From Craterostigma plantagineum (lineage: Eukaryota; Streptophyta; Magnoliopsida; Lamiales; Linderniaceae), in assembly GCA_027422505.1 (NCBI GenBank), contig JAPQWV010000328.1, positions 372,001 through 436,000 on the forward strand: a stretch of DNA of 64,000 nt, read 5' to 3'. Below, piece by piece: positions 11,860 through 23,438 of this stretch (positions within the stretch are counted from its first letter, which is position 1; the number at the start of each line of letters is the position of its first letter). The position numbers and the translations under genes are program-made. Below the pieces are notes generated by a model. The model saw only the letters and a program-made list of their open reading frames with translations. It had not been told where the DNA came from and made no database searches.

Positions 11860-12660
11860 TTACTTATGATATACCAATGTCGAGATATACTTCGACATCA
11901 TGCTTAAGATTTGGACATTTTGTTAGTTCTCGACATTTTATTCGGTTATAAGGTCTCGACATTTACATGATTTGAGACCTCGACATTTTCTACTTAATTC
12001 TACTCGACATCGATCTCGACTTTGTCGATATTTGACTCGACATTTTCATCTCTTTTCCTCTCGGTATTCAACTCGGCATTTATACCTTTCATTCGACATT
12101 TTATCTAGTTAGGAGGTTCCGATATTTTTGTGTGTATGAACTCGACATTTAATTAACTTATGGTTAGAAATGTCGACATGAACTCGCACGGCCTCGACAT
12201 TTATAAAATGTCGATATGTTCGTTATTTCGACATTTCATATAATATTCGACATTTTGCCTTACGACATTTGAGACGGAAAAGTCGACATGGGCTCGACAT
12301 TTTATGTATCATTCGACATCTACCCTAATAAGATGACTCGACATTATTCCTAACAAAGCTTCGACATTTTGATTCTTATTAGGGTTTCGACATCTTAGCT
12401 CGACATCTATCCAACATTTCGACATTTCCTTGGCATGGGTTTCGATATTTTTCATTTGGAAATGTCGACATGCAACATTCATGTATCTCGACATTTATTA
12501 CTTATCGATATGCTAAGTCGACCTCTTAAGCATTTCGACATTTACCTTAATAAATGATTCGACATCATACTTCGACTTTTATACCGATTTCTTGAACTCG
12601 ACTTTTTATCAAAATAAAGAGACTCGACATTTCGTCTATCTCATTCGACATTTATCATCA
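11860..12660. repeat. Dispersed TCGACATTT motif cluster in the G2 3' LTR
   Basis: Roughly 25-30 copies of TCGACAT or near variants (TCGATAT, TCGGCAT) lie at irregular spacing in both orientations. Some form a palindrome AAATGTCGACAT. The other LTR carries the same cluster at about 19345-20155 with one extra copy. Confidence 0.9.
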
Positions 12661-13408
12661 TCTTCATTCGTCGTCGTTCATCATTCATCGAAACACGATT
12701 CTAGCTTATTCTACCCAACATTTACATGTTCTAAATCACATACTAAGCTACCCTCTCTATATCTATTCATACCGAAACCCTTAGCTCGAATTTAAGTTCA
12801 ACATTGTTAGGGTTTTTCTCATGTTCCTCCTAAAATCACTTTTAATGGTCTTAATACTTTCAACTACGCATACCATACGAAATTTAAAGCTTATGGAAGG
12901 ATGTTTTACTTACCAACTTCGAAACCCTAAGCTAATTGGATGCTTGTGTCTTCGGAATTCTTCTCGGCCCTTGCTCCTCCTTTTTCTTCTTTCTATTTTC
13001 GTTTTTTCTTAAGTGTGGGTATAGAGTTCATTTGCTAAGTCAGATATTTTCCTTCATAGGATAAAGAAGACGTGATGTAGGTGTGAGTTTTCCTTGGTTT
13101 AAGGAGTCTTGTCTCCTAATTGTTTTCTTAGGGCTTGGTCAAATTATGGGGTTTCTAGCCCAACATTGCATGGCCCAATTCCTATATAATTATTATCATT
13201 TTCTCACCTTTCTTCATTCCTGCTATTTTCGAAAATTTCATTGTGTAAGTTTGGAGTCCACGTAACACATAATTAATAGTACGTAATTGCATAGAATTCC
13301 TCATAATATTCACATAAGCATATAATAACATACAAGATTCTTGAGACCCACGTAATCCATACACGTAATTTATTGGCCGACCTAATCCTCGGGGACCGGG
13401 GTCCTACA

Positions 13409-13424
13409 TCCTCCCCCCCTTAAG
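13409..13424 (-). promoter_or_regulatory. G2 polypurine tract
   Basis: The minus strand reads a purine-rich stretch containing GGGGGGAGGA directly against the 3' LTR, about 20 bp after the gag-pol stop codon. Confidence 0.9.
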
Positions 13425-13443
13425 GAGGATTTCGCCCTCGAAA

Positions 13444-16400
13444 TCAGCCCGTGTGAAACAGCTCGGGATAACGAATTCTCATTTCGTCCTCCCGTTCCCA
13501 TGTGGCTTCTTCCGTGGACTGGTTCCGCCATAGTACTTTCACTAAGGGAATATCTTTATTCCTTAGTCTTTTAGTCTCGTACATCAATATCTCCACCGGG
13601 ATCTCTTCGTAACTTAGATCCGGCTTCAATTGTTGATGTAGGGACTCGTTTCCTAGCACGTGGTTTGGGTTAGCTAGGTATTTCCGCAGTGTCGAGACGT
13701 GGAACACGTCGTGCACTTGCGCTAGTGACGCAGGCAGCTCCAACTGGTATGCTACCTCGCCTACCCTTTTCAGTATCCTAAAGGGTCCTATGTACCTAGG
13801 ACTTAACTTCCCTTTCTTTCCAAACCTCTTCACGCCCTTCATTGGCGATACTTTTACAAACACCATATCTCCTTCTTCAAATTCCAGCGGTCGACGTCTT
13901 CGATCTGCGTAGCTCTTCTGTCGACTTTGTGCCGTTCTCATTCTTTCTCGTATCATAGAAATGGCTTCCGTCATTTCTCGTACGATGTCGGGGCCTAACA
14001 TTGCCCGTTCGCCAACCTCGTCCCAATGCACTGGGGACCTGCACCTACGCCCGTATAACGCCTCATACGGTGCCATCCCGATGGTGACGTGGTAACTGTT
14101 GTTGTACGAGAACTCGATCAGAGGGAGGTATCTACTCCAATTCCCTTTGAAATCGAGTACGCATGCTCGTAGCATGTCCTCCAACGTCTGTATCGTTCTC
14201 TCGGATTGACCGTCTGTCTGCGGATGGTAGGCGGTACTAAAGGACAGCCTCGTTCCCATCGCCTTTTGCAAGCTCGTCCAGAATTTCGACAGAAATCTGG
14301 AGTCGCGATCCGAGACTATCGACGATGGAATGCCGTGCAGTCGCACTATCTCTTGGATATAGAGCTCTGCGTACCGTTCCATTGAGAACGTCGTATTGAT
14401 TGGTAGGAAGTGGGCCGACTTGGTTAGTCGATCGATTATTACCCAAATCGCGTCGTGCCCTCTTGCATTCCTAGGTAATCCTACTACGAAATCCATTGTA
14501 ATGTTATCCCATTTCCATTCTGGAATGGGTAACGGTTGTAGGGTTCCCGCCGGCCTTTGATGCTCGGCCTTAATCTGCTGGCATGTCAGGCATTGACTCA
14601 CGAAGATCGCGATGTCCTTTTTCATGCCTGGCCACCAGTAGTTTTCCTTGAGATCTCTGTACATCTTCGTTGCTCCTGGATGTACCGAGTACGCCGTAGT
14701 ATGTGCTTCCGTCATTATTAGCCGTCGTAGTTCGGCGTCGTCTGGCACGTACAACCGGTTCTTGAAGTATAATCGTTCGTCTCCCCGTATCATAAGGTCT
14801 CCAGTTGGTGGTCCCGGTAGTGCCTCCTTAGTCTTCGCATACAACTCGTCTGCTCCTTGCGCTGTCTTGATCTGCTCCAGCAGTGTCGGTTGCAACGTTA
14901 AGGCCGCTAGCTGCGCCTCGACTTCGCCTAACCTTACGACTTCTACTTCCAGCAGTTGCAGTTCTGCACTAACTGCTTTTCGGCTTAAGGCATCGGCTAC
15001 TATGTTCGCCTTGCCTGGGTGGTAGTTGATTACACAGTCGTAATCCTTAACTAACTCTAACCACCTCCTCTGCCTCATATTTAACTCCTTTTGTGTAAAG
15101 AAGTATTTGAGGCTCTTGTGGTCGGTGTATATCTCACACCGCTCTCCATAGAGGTAATGCCTCCAGATCTTGAGACCAAAGACCACTGCCGCCAGTTCTA
15201 GGTCGTGCGTCGGGTAATTCTTCTCGTACTCCTTTAGTTGACGAGAGGCGTATGCTACTACATTCCCGTTCTGCATTAGCACACACCCTAACCCGTTCTT
15301 CGACGCATCGCTATAAACGGTAAACCCTCCTGTTCCCGATGGGATTGTGAGAACTGGGGCCGTCGTAAGCCTTTCCTTCAGCTCTTGGAAGCTCCGTTCA
15401 CATTCTACGGTCCACTGAAAAGGCGTATTCTTCTTGGTCAGCCTCGTCAGTGTCGATGCTATCTTCGAGAAGTCCTTTATGAACTTCCTATAGTATCCAG
15501 CCAGACCGAGGAAGCTTCGTATTTCCGTCACGTTCGTCGGCCTGGGCCAATTGCTAATAGCTTCTATCTTCTTCGGGTCCACTGAGATTCCCTCTCCTGA
15601 TACTATGTGCCCTAAGAAGGCGACTTGGTCGAGCCAAAATTCGCACTTCTTGAACTTGGCGTATAGTTGCTTCTCCCGTAGTATTCCTAGAACTTCTCTC
15701 AGGTGTTCTTCGTGCTCCCCCTTCGTTTTCGAGTAGACTAGGATGTCATCTATGAAGACGATGACAGACCTATCTAAGTATGGCTTGAACACCCGGTTCA
15801 TTAAATCCATGAAAGCTGCGGGCGCATTAGTTAGCCCGAATGGCATCACCAAAAATTCGTAGTGGCCATAACGGGTACTAAAGGCCGTCTTCGGGACATC
15901 TTCCTTTCGGATCCTTAATTGATGATAGCCCGATCTTAAGTCGATCTTGGAGAAGACCGTTGCACCTTGCAGTTGATCGAATAGATCGTCTATCCTAGGG
16001 AGTGGGTACTTGTTCTTGATCGTCAACTTGTTCAACTCCCTGTAGTCTATGCATAGTCTCATGGATCCGTCTTTCTTTTTCACGAATAGCACCGGCGCTC
16101 CCCAAGGAGAGAAACTCGGCTGTATGAACTCCTTCTGTATGAGTTCGTCGAGTTGATCCTTTAATTCCTTCATCTCCGTCGGTGCTAGCCGATAGGGCAT
16201 CTTAGATACTGGTGCCGCTCCAGGTACCAGATCTATAACGAACTCTATTTCCCGTTCGGGCGGTAGTCCCGGTAACTCTTCGGGAAATACGTCGGGGAAG
16301 TCCTTAACTATTGGTACTTCCTCGAGTTTCGGGGAGGCGTTCTCTTCCGACTTGATAGCGAATACCAGATAGGCTTCGCACCCCGATTTGATCAGTCGCT

Positions 16401-17907
16401 GAGCTTTCAACGTTGATATTCTAGAGATCATGGTCCCTTTACTAGTTCCTACGAACTTAAGGGGTTCATCTCCGTCTACGTTGAGTGTGACTATCTTGCG
16501 GTGGCAGTCTATGACAGCTCCGTACTTTGATAGCCAATCCATTCCAAGGATTACCTCATAATCATTCATGGGAATTATTATGAGGTCTGTGGGCAGTTCC
16601 TTGTCCCCGATTACTATTGGACAATCCCGTAAAACCTGATTGGTTTGGGTGGAATTCCCGTTCGGAACTGTTACCCTAAATTCGCACTCAGCTCGGTGAG
16701 GCGTGACTCCTACCCTCGCGACATACTTAGTAGACGCGAATGAATGGGTCGCTCCTGAGTCGACTAGTATGCATGTGGGGGTCTGGTAAACGAGGAGGGT
16801 ACCTGTCACCACGGCCGGGTTATTTTCCGCTTCTTCGGAGGTTATGGTGTAGACCCTGGCCGGTACCCTTGGAGGTTCTATCGGGTTCCTAGCTTGGCTT
16901 CCGGATCCATCTTCCGTACATGCCCTCGAATAGTGGCCCGTCTTGCCACACTTGTAGCAAACGGCGTTCTGGGAGTTGCAGACTCCCGGGTGTCTCCGTG
17001 CGCATTTCGGGCATACGGGTAGATCCAGCTGGGGCCTACCCTGGTTGGGCTTGAACTGTGGGGGTGGTCCAGGTCGATATTGAGGCCCCTGTTTCCCTTC
17101 CTGGGCCACGAATTGCCGTTTCGGATTACTTCCGCTCCCCTGCGGCCCTTGTGCGAATTTACGCTTAGCTTCTTGGGCGCGAGCTATTCTAGACTCGGCC
17201 TGCTCCGCCACGAGCGCTCTCTCAGCCACTTGTGCATACGTGGCCCCTTGCACACCCGCCATACTTACATCCCGATATAACTCGGGTTTCAGTCCTTCTA
17301 TGAACCGCTCGACCTTGAGCGCGTCTGTGCTGACCATATGAGCAGCGAACCTTGAAAGCTGCTCGAACTTCCTGATGTACTCCGCCACTGTCATGGTTCC
17401 TTGGCGGAGGTTGATGAATTCGTTCATCCTTTGGGCTCTGACCGGGGCGGTGTAGTACTTTCCTCGGAAAATCTCCTTAAACCGATCCCAACTCATCGTT
17501 AGTGGATTTTCGATGGCTGAGACGGTGTCCCACCAGTGTCCGGCGCTCCCCCTTAGCAGGTAGGCAGCGCACATGACCTTTTCCGCTTCGGGTGTGCGGC
17601 TATGCTGGAACATGTTCTCCAGCGTCCTTAGCCAGTCTTCAGCGGAGGTAGGGTCTGCCGCATCCTCGAACAGTGGAGGATTGAGCTTTCTGAACCTCTC
17701 CCCGATCATCTCAATTCGTTCCGGTGGGGGAGGTAAGTTGGCTGGTTGCCCACCAGCATTTTGCTGGATCAGCTGCTGAATCTGGGCCGATTGTTGCCGG
17801 ACCAGTTCAGTCAGCTGCAGGATGGTAGCATCCCGACTGTCAGGGGGGTTATTAGTGTCCCTACCCTGATCAGATTCCCTGCTTCCTTCTCCTCTAAGTC
17901 TTACCAT
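13444..17907 (-). CDS. G2 gag-pol polyprotein (Ty3/gypsy chromovirus), intact
   Basis: A single 1487-residue frame encodes every protein needed for retrotransposition. Capsid-type gag lies at about 80-205 and a CCHC zinc knuckle ([14 protein letters not shown]) at 317-330. The aspartic protease DSGAT is at about 383-387. RT covers about 600-790 with the intact catalytic box [10 protein letters not shown] (Asp 720 and 721). RNaseH spans about 860-980 with YSDAS, HDLEL, TDHKSL and ADALSRK. Integrase has an HHCC zinc site (His 1069, His 1076, Cys 1106, Cys 1109) and DDE residues at about 1139, 1200 and 1236. A GPF module lies near 1373, and a chromodomain-like tail (EATWERE) fills about 1430-1487, which in this group guides integration to particular chromatin. 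The ATG is 143 bp after the primer site. No frameshift separates gag and pol. Full length and intact motifs suggest it could be autonomous, but I cannot see whether it is expressed. Confidence 0.96.
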   Translation of the reverse strand: MVRLRGEGSRESDQGRDTNNPPDSRDATILQLTELVRQQSAQIQQLIQQNAGGQPANLPPPPERIEMIGERFRKLNPPLFEDAADPTSAEDWLRTLENMFQHSRTPEAEKVMCAAYLLRGSAGHWWDTVSAIENPLTMSWDRFKEIFRGKYYTAPVRAQRMNEFINLRQGTMTVAEYIRKFEQLSRFAAHMVSTDALKVERFIEGLKPELYRDVSMAGVQGATYAQVAERALVAEQAESRIARAQEAKRKFAQGPQGSGSNPKRQFVAQEGKQGPQYRPGPPPQFKPNQGRPQLDLPVCPKCARRHPGVCNSQNAVCYKCGKTGHYSRACTEDGSGSQARNPIEPPRVPARVYTITSEEAENNPAVVTGTLLVYQTPTCILVDSGATHSFASTKYVARVGVTPHRAECEFRVTVPNGNSTQTNQVLRDCPIVIGDKELPTDLIIIPMNDYEVILGMDWLSKYGAVIDCHRKIVTLNVDGDEPLKFVGTSKGTMISRISTLKAQRLIKSGCEAYLVFAIKSEENASPKLEEVPIVKDFPDVFPEELPGLPPEREIEFVIDLVPGAAPVSKMPYRLAPTEMKELKDQLDELIQKEFIQPSFSPWGAPVLFVKKKDGSMRLCIDYRELNKLTIKNKYPLPRIDDLFDQLQGATVFSKIDLRSGYHQLRIRKEDVPKTAFSTRYGHYEFLVMPFGLTNAPAAFMDLMNRVFKPYLDRSVIVFIDDILVYSKTKGEHEEHLREVLGILREKQLYAKFKKCEFWLDQVAFLGHIVSGEGISVDPKKIEAISNWPRPTNVTEIRSFLGLAGYYRKFIKDFSKIASTLTRLTKKNTPFQWTVECERSFQELKERLTTAPVLTIPSGTGGFTVYSDASKNGLGCVLMQNGNVVAYASRQLKEYEKNYPTHDLELAAVVFGLKIWRHYLYGERCEIYTDHKSLKYFFTQKELNMRQRRWLELVKDYDCVINYHPGKANIVADALSRKAVSAELQLLEVEVVRLGEVEAQLAALTLQPTLLEQIKTAQGADELYAKTKEALPGPPTGDLMIRGDERLYFKNRLYVPDDAELRRLIMTEAHTTAYSVHPGATKMYRDLKENYWWPGMKKDIAIFVSQCLTCQQIKAEHQRPAGTLQPLPIPEWKWDNITMDFVVGLPRNARGHDAIWVIIDRLTKSAHFLPINTTFSMERYAELYIQEIVRLHGIPSSIVSDRDSRFLSKFWTSLQKAMGTRLSFSTAYHPQTDGQSERTIQTLEDMLRACVLDFKGNWSRYLPLIEFSYNNSYHVTIGMAPYEALYGRRCRSPVHWDEVGERAMLGPDIVREMTEAISMIRERMRTAQSRQKSYADRRRRPLEFEEGDMVFVKVSPMKGVKRFGKKGKLSPRYIGPFRILKRVGEVAYQLELPASLAQVHDVFHVSTLRKYLANPNHVLGNESLHQQLKPDLSYEEIPVEILMYETKRLRNKDIPLVKVLWRNQSTEEATWEREDEMRIRYPELFHTG

Positions 17908-18048
17908 TTTCTCAACCTATCCTGATAATTCCTAAGGCCAATAAATCAAACCATACAATAAATTCACATAACATCGTACTTACAAGCAAGGCCGCTTCCG
18001 CGCTTTTGAGTGTGTGTGTATGGACAGTCTGCAGGACCTGTGACCGAA

Positions 18049-18060
18049 GCTCTGATACCA
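18049..18060 (-). promoter_or_regulatory. G2 primer-binding site
   Basis: The minus strand reads TGGTATCAGAGC three bases inside the 5' LTR, matching initiator tRNA-Met. Confidence 0.94.
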
Positions 18061-18063
18061 CTC

Positions 18064-20905
18064 TGTCAGGACTCGTCGTCCCGCCCTCGTATTCCGTTCT
18101 AATTCTAGTGTTAATGCTTTGGTATTGTGCGAATACGTAAAAATGTGAATAAAATTTTTCATTTTAAAAATGCAAGCGGAAGTCTTATATACATGTCAAA
18201 AGAATGTTTTACATCGTTCGACCTCTTCATCATGCCCATGTCTGCAAAATACAAGTGTACGTGTGTGTGTGCAGCCAAAAGCTCCCTATGCGCCCGGCCT
18301 TCACAGGTCGTCATCCATACACACACTCCCACCTCAAAAGCGGTCGGACTGCGTCAAAAGATCGGCCTTGCATAAAAGTCAGATCACGTACCGTGATCGT
18401 CAGTACCTACAACACGTAACATATATAATGAGCCACCGAGGCTCAGTAAGCAGAAATTATGCATGAATGCACGTGTCCTAACGGACGACAATCCACGTCG
18501 TCGTTTTCTAACGCTCGTACTCTTTTTCTCATACTCGTACTCTTTTCTTTCGCTCGTACTCTTTTTCTTATACTCTCATTCCATACGGGCCCTCGGCTTT
18601 CATTTCCCCAGCCTCTTATTCCGCCTTATCGTACGGGGTATTTACCCAGCCTCTTATTCAGGCCTTATCGTACGGGGTATTTACCCAGCCTCTTATTCAG
18701 GCCTTATCGTACGGGGTATTTACCCAGCCTCTTATTCAGGCCTTATCGTACGGGGTATTTACCCAGCCTCTTATTCAGGCCTTATCGTACGGGGTATTTA
18801 CCCAGCCTCTTATTCAGGCCTTATCGTACGGGGTATTTACCCAGCCTCTTATTCAGGCCTTAGAGTAGCCTCTTATCCAGGCCTTAAAGGCTGCATAAGG
18901 GAAGCCGTGACTCTTCATTCGAGTCGACACAAACGCCAATATCGGCGAATATACATCGCACACAGGCGATCTTATGCACGCTCATGCCTCGCTCCTTACT
19001 TTCTACTCATGCGTGCAAGTGCTCATGTTATGCTCATATACATATGCAAATCATACTATCATGCATAGAATTAAATCCTCTCATACGTACGCATTTCATA
19101 GAAGATACACGAGCATGTAATTCACATAATTGGACGCAGGCAAGTTACGTGTCATAGTTGAATTTCTACTTACCTGTCGTCCGGGCGAAGTTAGTATTTT
19201 CCCCGTTTGCTCCTAACGTACGACCTTTATCATAAAATTATTATATCAGTACATTATCTAAATATTGGTTAGTTATGTTTTTGAAAAGTGTTAAAATATT
19301 TCCTTAATATTGTTCGTAAAGATCTCGCTATGTGTTTCCGAGATTACTTATGATATACCAATGTCGAGATATACTTCGACATCATGCTTAAGATTTGGAC
19401 ATTTTGTTAGTTCTCACATTTTATTCGGTTATAAGGTCTCGACATTTACATGATTTGAGACCTCGACATTTTCTACTTAATTCTACTCGACATCGATCTC
19501 GACTTTGTCGATATTTGACTCGACATTTTCATCTCTTTTCCTCTCGGTATTCAACTCGGCATTTATACCTTTCATTCGACATTTTATCTAGTTAGGAGGT
19601 TCCGATATTTTTGTGTGTATGAACTCGACATTTAATTAACTTAGGGTCTCGACATTTATGGTTAGAAATGTCGACATGAACTCGCACGGCCTCGACATTT
19701 ATAAAATGTCGATATGTTCGTTATTTCGACATTTCATATAATATTCGACATTTTGCCTTACGACATTTGAGACGGAAAAGTCGACATGGGCTCGACATTT
19801 TATGTATCATTCGACATCTACCCTAATAAGATGACTCGACATTATTCCTAACAAAGCTTCGACATTTTGATTCTTATTAGGGTTTCGACATCTTAGCTCG
19901 ACATCTATCCAACATTTCGACATTTCCTTGGCATGGTTTCGATATTTTTCATTTGGAAATGTCGACATGCAACATTCATGTATCTCGACATTTATTACTT
20001 ATCGATATGCTAAGTCGACCTCTTAAGCATTTCGACATTTACCTTAATAAATGATTCGACATCATACTTCGACTTTTATACCGATTTCTTGAACTCGACT
20101 TTTTATCAAAATAAAGAGACTCGACATTTCGTCTATCTCATTCGACATTTATCATCATCTTCATTCGTCGTCGTTCATCATTCATCGAAACACGATTCTA
20201 GCTTATTCTACCCAACATTTACATGTTCTAAATCACATACTAAGCTACCCTCTCTATATCTATTCATACCGAAACCCTTAGCTCGAATTTAAGTTCAACA
20301 TTGTTAGGGTTTTTCTCATGTTCCTCCTAAAATCACTTTTAATGGTCTTAATACTTTCAACTACGCATACCATACGAAATTTAAAGCTTATGGAAGGATG
20401 TTTTACTTACCAACTTCGAAACCCTAAGCTAATTGGATGCTTGTGTCTTCGGAATTCTTCTCGGCCCTTGCTCCTCCTTTTTCTTCTTTCTATTTTCGTT
20501 TTTTCTTAAGTGTGGGTATAGAGTTCATTTGCTAAGTTAGATATTTTCCTTCATAGGATAAAGAAGACGTGATGTAGGTGTGAGTTTTCCTTGGTTTAAG
20601 GAGTCTTGTCTCCTAATTGTTTTCTTAGGGCTTGGTCAAATTATGGGGTTTCTAGCCCAACATTGCATGGCCCAATTCCTATATAATTATTATCATTTTC
20701 TCACCTTTCTTCATTCCTGCTATTTTCGAAAATTTCATTGTGTAAGTTTGGAGTCCACGTAACACATAATTAATAGTACGTAATTGCATAGAATTCCTCA
20801 TAATATTCACATAAGCATATAATAACATACAAGATTCTTGAGACCCACGTAATCCATACACGTAATTTATTGGCCGACCTAATCCTCGGGGACCGGGGTC
20901 CTACA
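18064..20905 (-). repeat. G2 5' LTR
   Basis: Nearly identical to 10580-13408. It has the same six-unit 39-bp array at 18626-18859. It carries 15 extra bases at 19644-19658 that contain one more TCGACATTT copy. It would drive transcription leftward through gag-pol. Confidence 0.96.
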
Positions 20906-20910
20906 GTGCG

Positions 20911-21368
20911 GATATTTCCTATTAATTTCTATGTTATATCTTAAGTACAAGAATTTCGAAATTACCCGTGAGTGTGCTCCCCCTGCCTAAGTGCGCATTT
21001 TCCAAGCATGGTTCAAGTAATCATGTAATCATCGCAGCAGGCACTTAGCACTTATCAAGAAGTTTCACGCAAGTCAAATCGCACAGTTAAGCATCAGAGT
21101 ATGAGATCAGCATATGATATATCCGAAGATCAGAGCAAAGAAAATGTTAAGCATAGGAGATATATCATGATAGCAGCAAAATATTATATTAGGGTTCAAC
21201 GAGCCTCCCTATACATCACTTACCACTAAAACACTTAGACGCTAAATGCCTAAACTTACCTTACTACTCCCCCTTCATTATCAAAAAGGCGGGAGGGAAA
21301 CCTAAAAACTGAACGATACTGGAATATCCTAGTGGCAACTAAGAGCAGAATGGAACTAGAGAGGCAGC
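20911..21368 (-). other. Sire-S 3' noncoding region, env-proximal part
   Basis: Lies between the G2 insertion and the env-like ORF. It has no coding similarity. It contains PPT-like pyrimidine runs on the + strand: GTGCTCCCCCTGCCTAAGTG near 20973, and CTCCCCCTTCATTATC near 21265 followed by AAAAAGG. Confidence 0.7.
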
Positions 21369-22909
21369 CTACTGGCTTGAAGAGGAGTCGGAAACAGCGG
21401 GTTTTGGAAGGGATTGCTTGACGAGCTTGGTGAGCTTGGAGAGTTTCAGCGACATTTCGGTATACTGTTCTTTGATCTTGCGGAATCGCTTCTGATTGTC
21501 AGCTTTGATATCGGAGATATCACGGCGCAACACGGCGATTCCTGTCTTCCCGACGCTGAGCTCATCTTCGTAATTCTCATCATCGTCGCTTTTCACTTTT
21601 GCCTTTCCCTTCGCAGCAGCTCGCTTTGGGGCGCTATCCACTGATCTGACTTCCTTGGCCTTGAACCAACCTTGGCTTTTTGTATAGTGAATCCCCATGC
21701 GCTTCAAGGTCACTTGGTCCACTATGTGGACGGATTTGTCTTCCCAACCAGGTGGCAACACAATACCTTCGCACTCAAATAAGTGAGTGAGTAGCATGCC
21801 ATAAGGCAGCGCTTTGTCTCTGCTTTCGTAGGCCTGGATCATGTGCTTCATGATGACATATCCTAGGTTGAACTTGAGGTTTGGGATACCATGTAGACCG
21901 CAAAGGTGCTCATGAAGTTCATCGTCGTCGAGTGGCCGCCGCTACCAATTTTTGCACTCCAGAGAGTCATGTTGAGAAGGTTGTGCAGGAAGAAGTAGTC
22001 GATAGGGAGTTGGTTCAGTGCTTCACCGTCAGAGAATCGAGGTTTCGTGCGGGTATTCCAGAGAGTATAAAAGACATTACCGAGATCAAACTCATCGGCG
22101 TGGCACCAGTCATTCATATCATAGTGTCGAAGTCCCTCATCAGCAACTCCCAGCATAGCATTCATCTTTTGAGTGGTCCACTCGATCTTATGGCCGAGAA
22201 CATAGGAACGGATGTTAACATGCCCTTCGAACTCGTCGTAGTCGAAATTAGCATAGAACAGTTTGACTACTTCAGGGAAGTGGGGTGTGTTGAGGCTCAG
22301 GAAATGCTCCCATCCAAAATCTTTAAGCCAGGTGATGACGTTCCCAGGGGGCAGTTTGTCGAAGGCAACTCCGCGACCACGAGCGATATCTCTTTTGAGG
22401 AAGCTTTTGTAGGTGGTGCGGTTACTTTCTTCCAGAAAAAGTAGTTCAACTGGGATCTCACTAGGTTTGGTCAGATCGATAGGCGGGATGGCAAAGGATT
22501 TTGAACTTGATGGCTGAGGTGGCGAGGTCTTATCAAGTGGTGAGGGCTGTTTTTCAGGAGACTTTGGTGGAGGTGAAGGTGATTTCTGGGTTTCGATTGG
22601 AGTTGGGGATCGCGAGGGCGATTCCTGGGTATCCTCAGGAACTTCTTCAGGAATTTCGGAGCTTGAGGCAGGTTTTTCGGGTTCGGGTGTCTTGGATTTC
22701 TTGGTCTTCTTCTTCTTCTTGGTGGTCTTGGAAGGACTTGAGATCTTTTCGGAAGATTTGGCTTTGGAACGAGTTTTACGAGCAGAAGGCGAGGCTGATT
22801 TTGGTGATTTGGAAGGAGATTTGAGCGGGGTTTCATCAGTGTCAGACATGGGTTCCTTACGTTTACGGTTTGATGATTCAGGGTTGACAGCTTTGGAAGT
22901 TTTGGCCAT
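21369..22909 (-). pseudogene. Sire-S env-like third ORF (plant transposon protein domain), one frameshift
   Basis: The first part (22909 to 21863) has a 150-residue N-terminal stretch very rich in Lys, Ser and Pro. A globular region follows that resembles the 'putative plant transposon protein' (Transposase_32-like) domain: FLKRDIARGRGVAFDKL, then VNIRSYVLGHKIEWTTQKMNAMLGV. A frameshift near 21880 separates it from the second part (21851 to 21369). That part continues the same domain (ALPYGMLLTHLFECEGIVLP) and ends in a predicted coiled-coil tail with heptad-like Leu/Lys pattern. Its position after RNaseH matches the env-like ORF of sireviruses. I see no convincing signal peptide or membrane anchor. 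Its function in plants is unproven. Confidence 0.75.
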
Positions 22910-23438
22910 TGATGATTGTTTGAATGTCGAGGAGATGTATGAAGAGTATGATTGAATGATGAAGGTTGAGGAACGGTTCTGATCTTTTAAAGAAGTGGAG
23001 TCGGTTTATTCTTGGAAGGATAGGATGAATTTGAAATTTGAATTTTGAAATTTCGAAGTTGGAAAGTGGAAAACTGTCAGAGATATCGGGTTGATTTGAC
23101 AGGATCTCATAATTATGGAAGGGATTTGACTGGGCTGAAAGGAATATAGTTTAAATAAATGGGTTCCCTAAAATAACTGAACGGCTGGGATGATATTTAC
23201 GAGTTCCTTCCTAAAATAACCTGATCACATTCAAGAACAGATCCAGGAGATCGGATATTCCTAAAATAAACTGGATGGCTGAAGGAATGTCTATCTACGA
23301 ATTTCTTCCTAAAATACGAGAATCATACTTAGGGAAAGATCTATAAGATCCACGGAAATATTCTAGGGGCTGAATATCTTAAGATATGATAACTATGAAT
23401 CTCTATCTAAAATAGAATAACTTAGGTGAATAATAGAA
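22910..23438 (-). other. Sire-S spacer between RNaseH and the env-like ORF, with degenerate repeats
   Basis: AT-rich and noncoding. From about 23160 to 23420 the words TTCCTAAAATA and GGCTG(A/G)GA recur three to four times at intervals of about 60-110 bp, suggesting an eroded tandem duplication. Confidence 0.6.

Larger units (their letters stand above)
10580..13408 (-). repeat. G2 3' LTR
   Basis: This copy borders the polypurine tract at 13409. It contains six 39-bp tandem units (11142-11375) and a region dense in TCGACATTT (11860-12660). Small open frames on both strands come from the repeat structure and show no protein similarity. Confidence 0.96.
10580..20905 (-). mobile_element. G2: intact, recently inserted Ty3/gypsy chromovirus
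   Basis: LTRs of 2829 bp (10580-13408) and 2842 bp (18064-20905) begin TGTCAGGACTCG and end GTCCTACA. The flanking TSD GTGCG (10575-10579 and 20906-20910) is perfect. Primer site, a complete 1487-residue gag-pol frame and a polypurine tract are all in place. By eye the two LTRs differ by about three substitutions and three indels, which suggests a very recent insertion. Long LTRs and a chromodomain-like C-terminus suggest the Tekay/Del group. Confidence 0.96.

Noticed and set aside
22471..22955. ORFs on the opposite strand and frames over the env-like gene
   Set aside because: They are shadows of its Lys/Ser/Pro-rich, GA-biased coding sequence.
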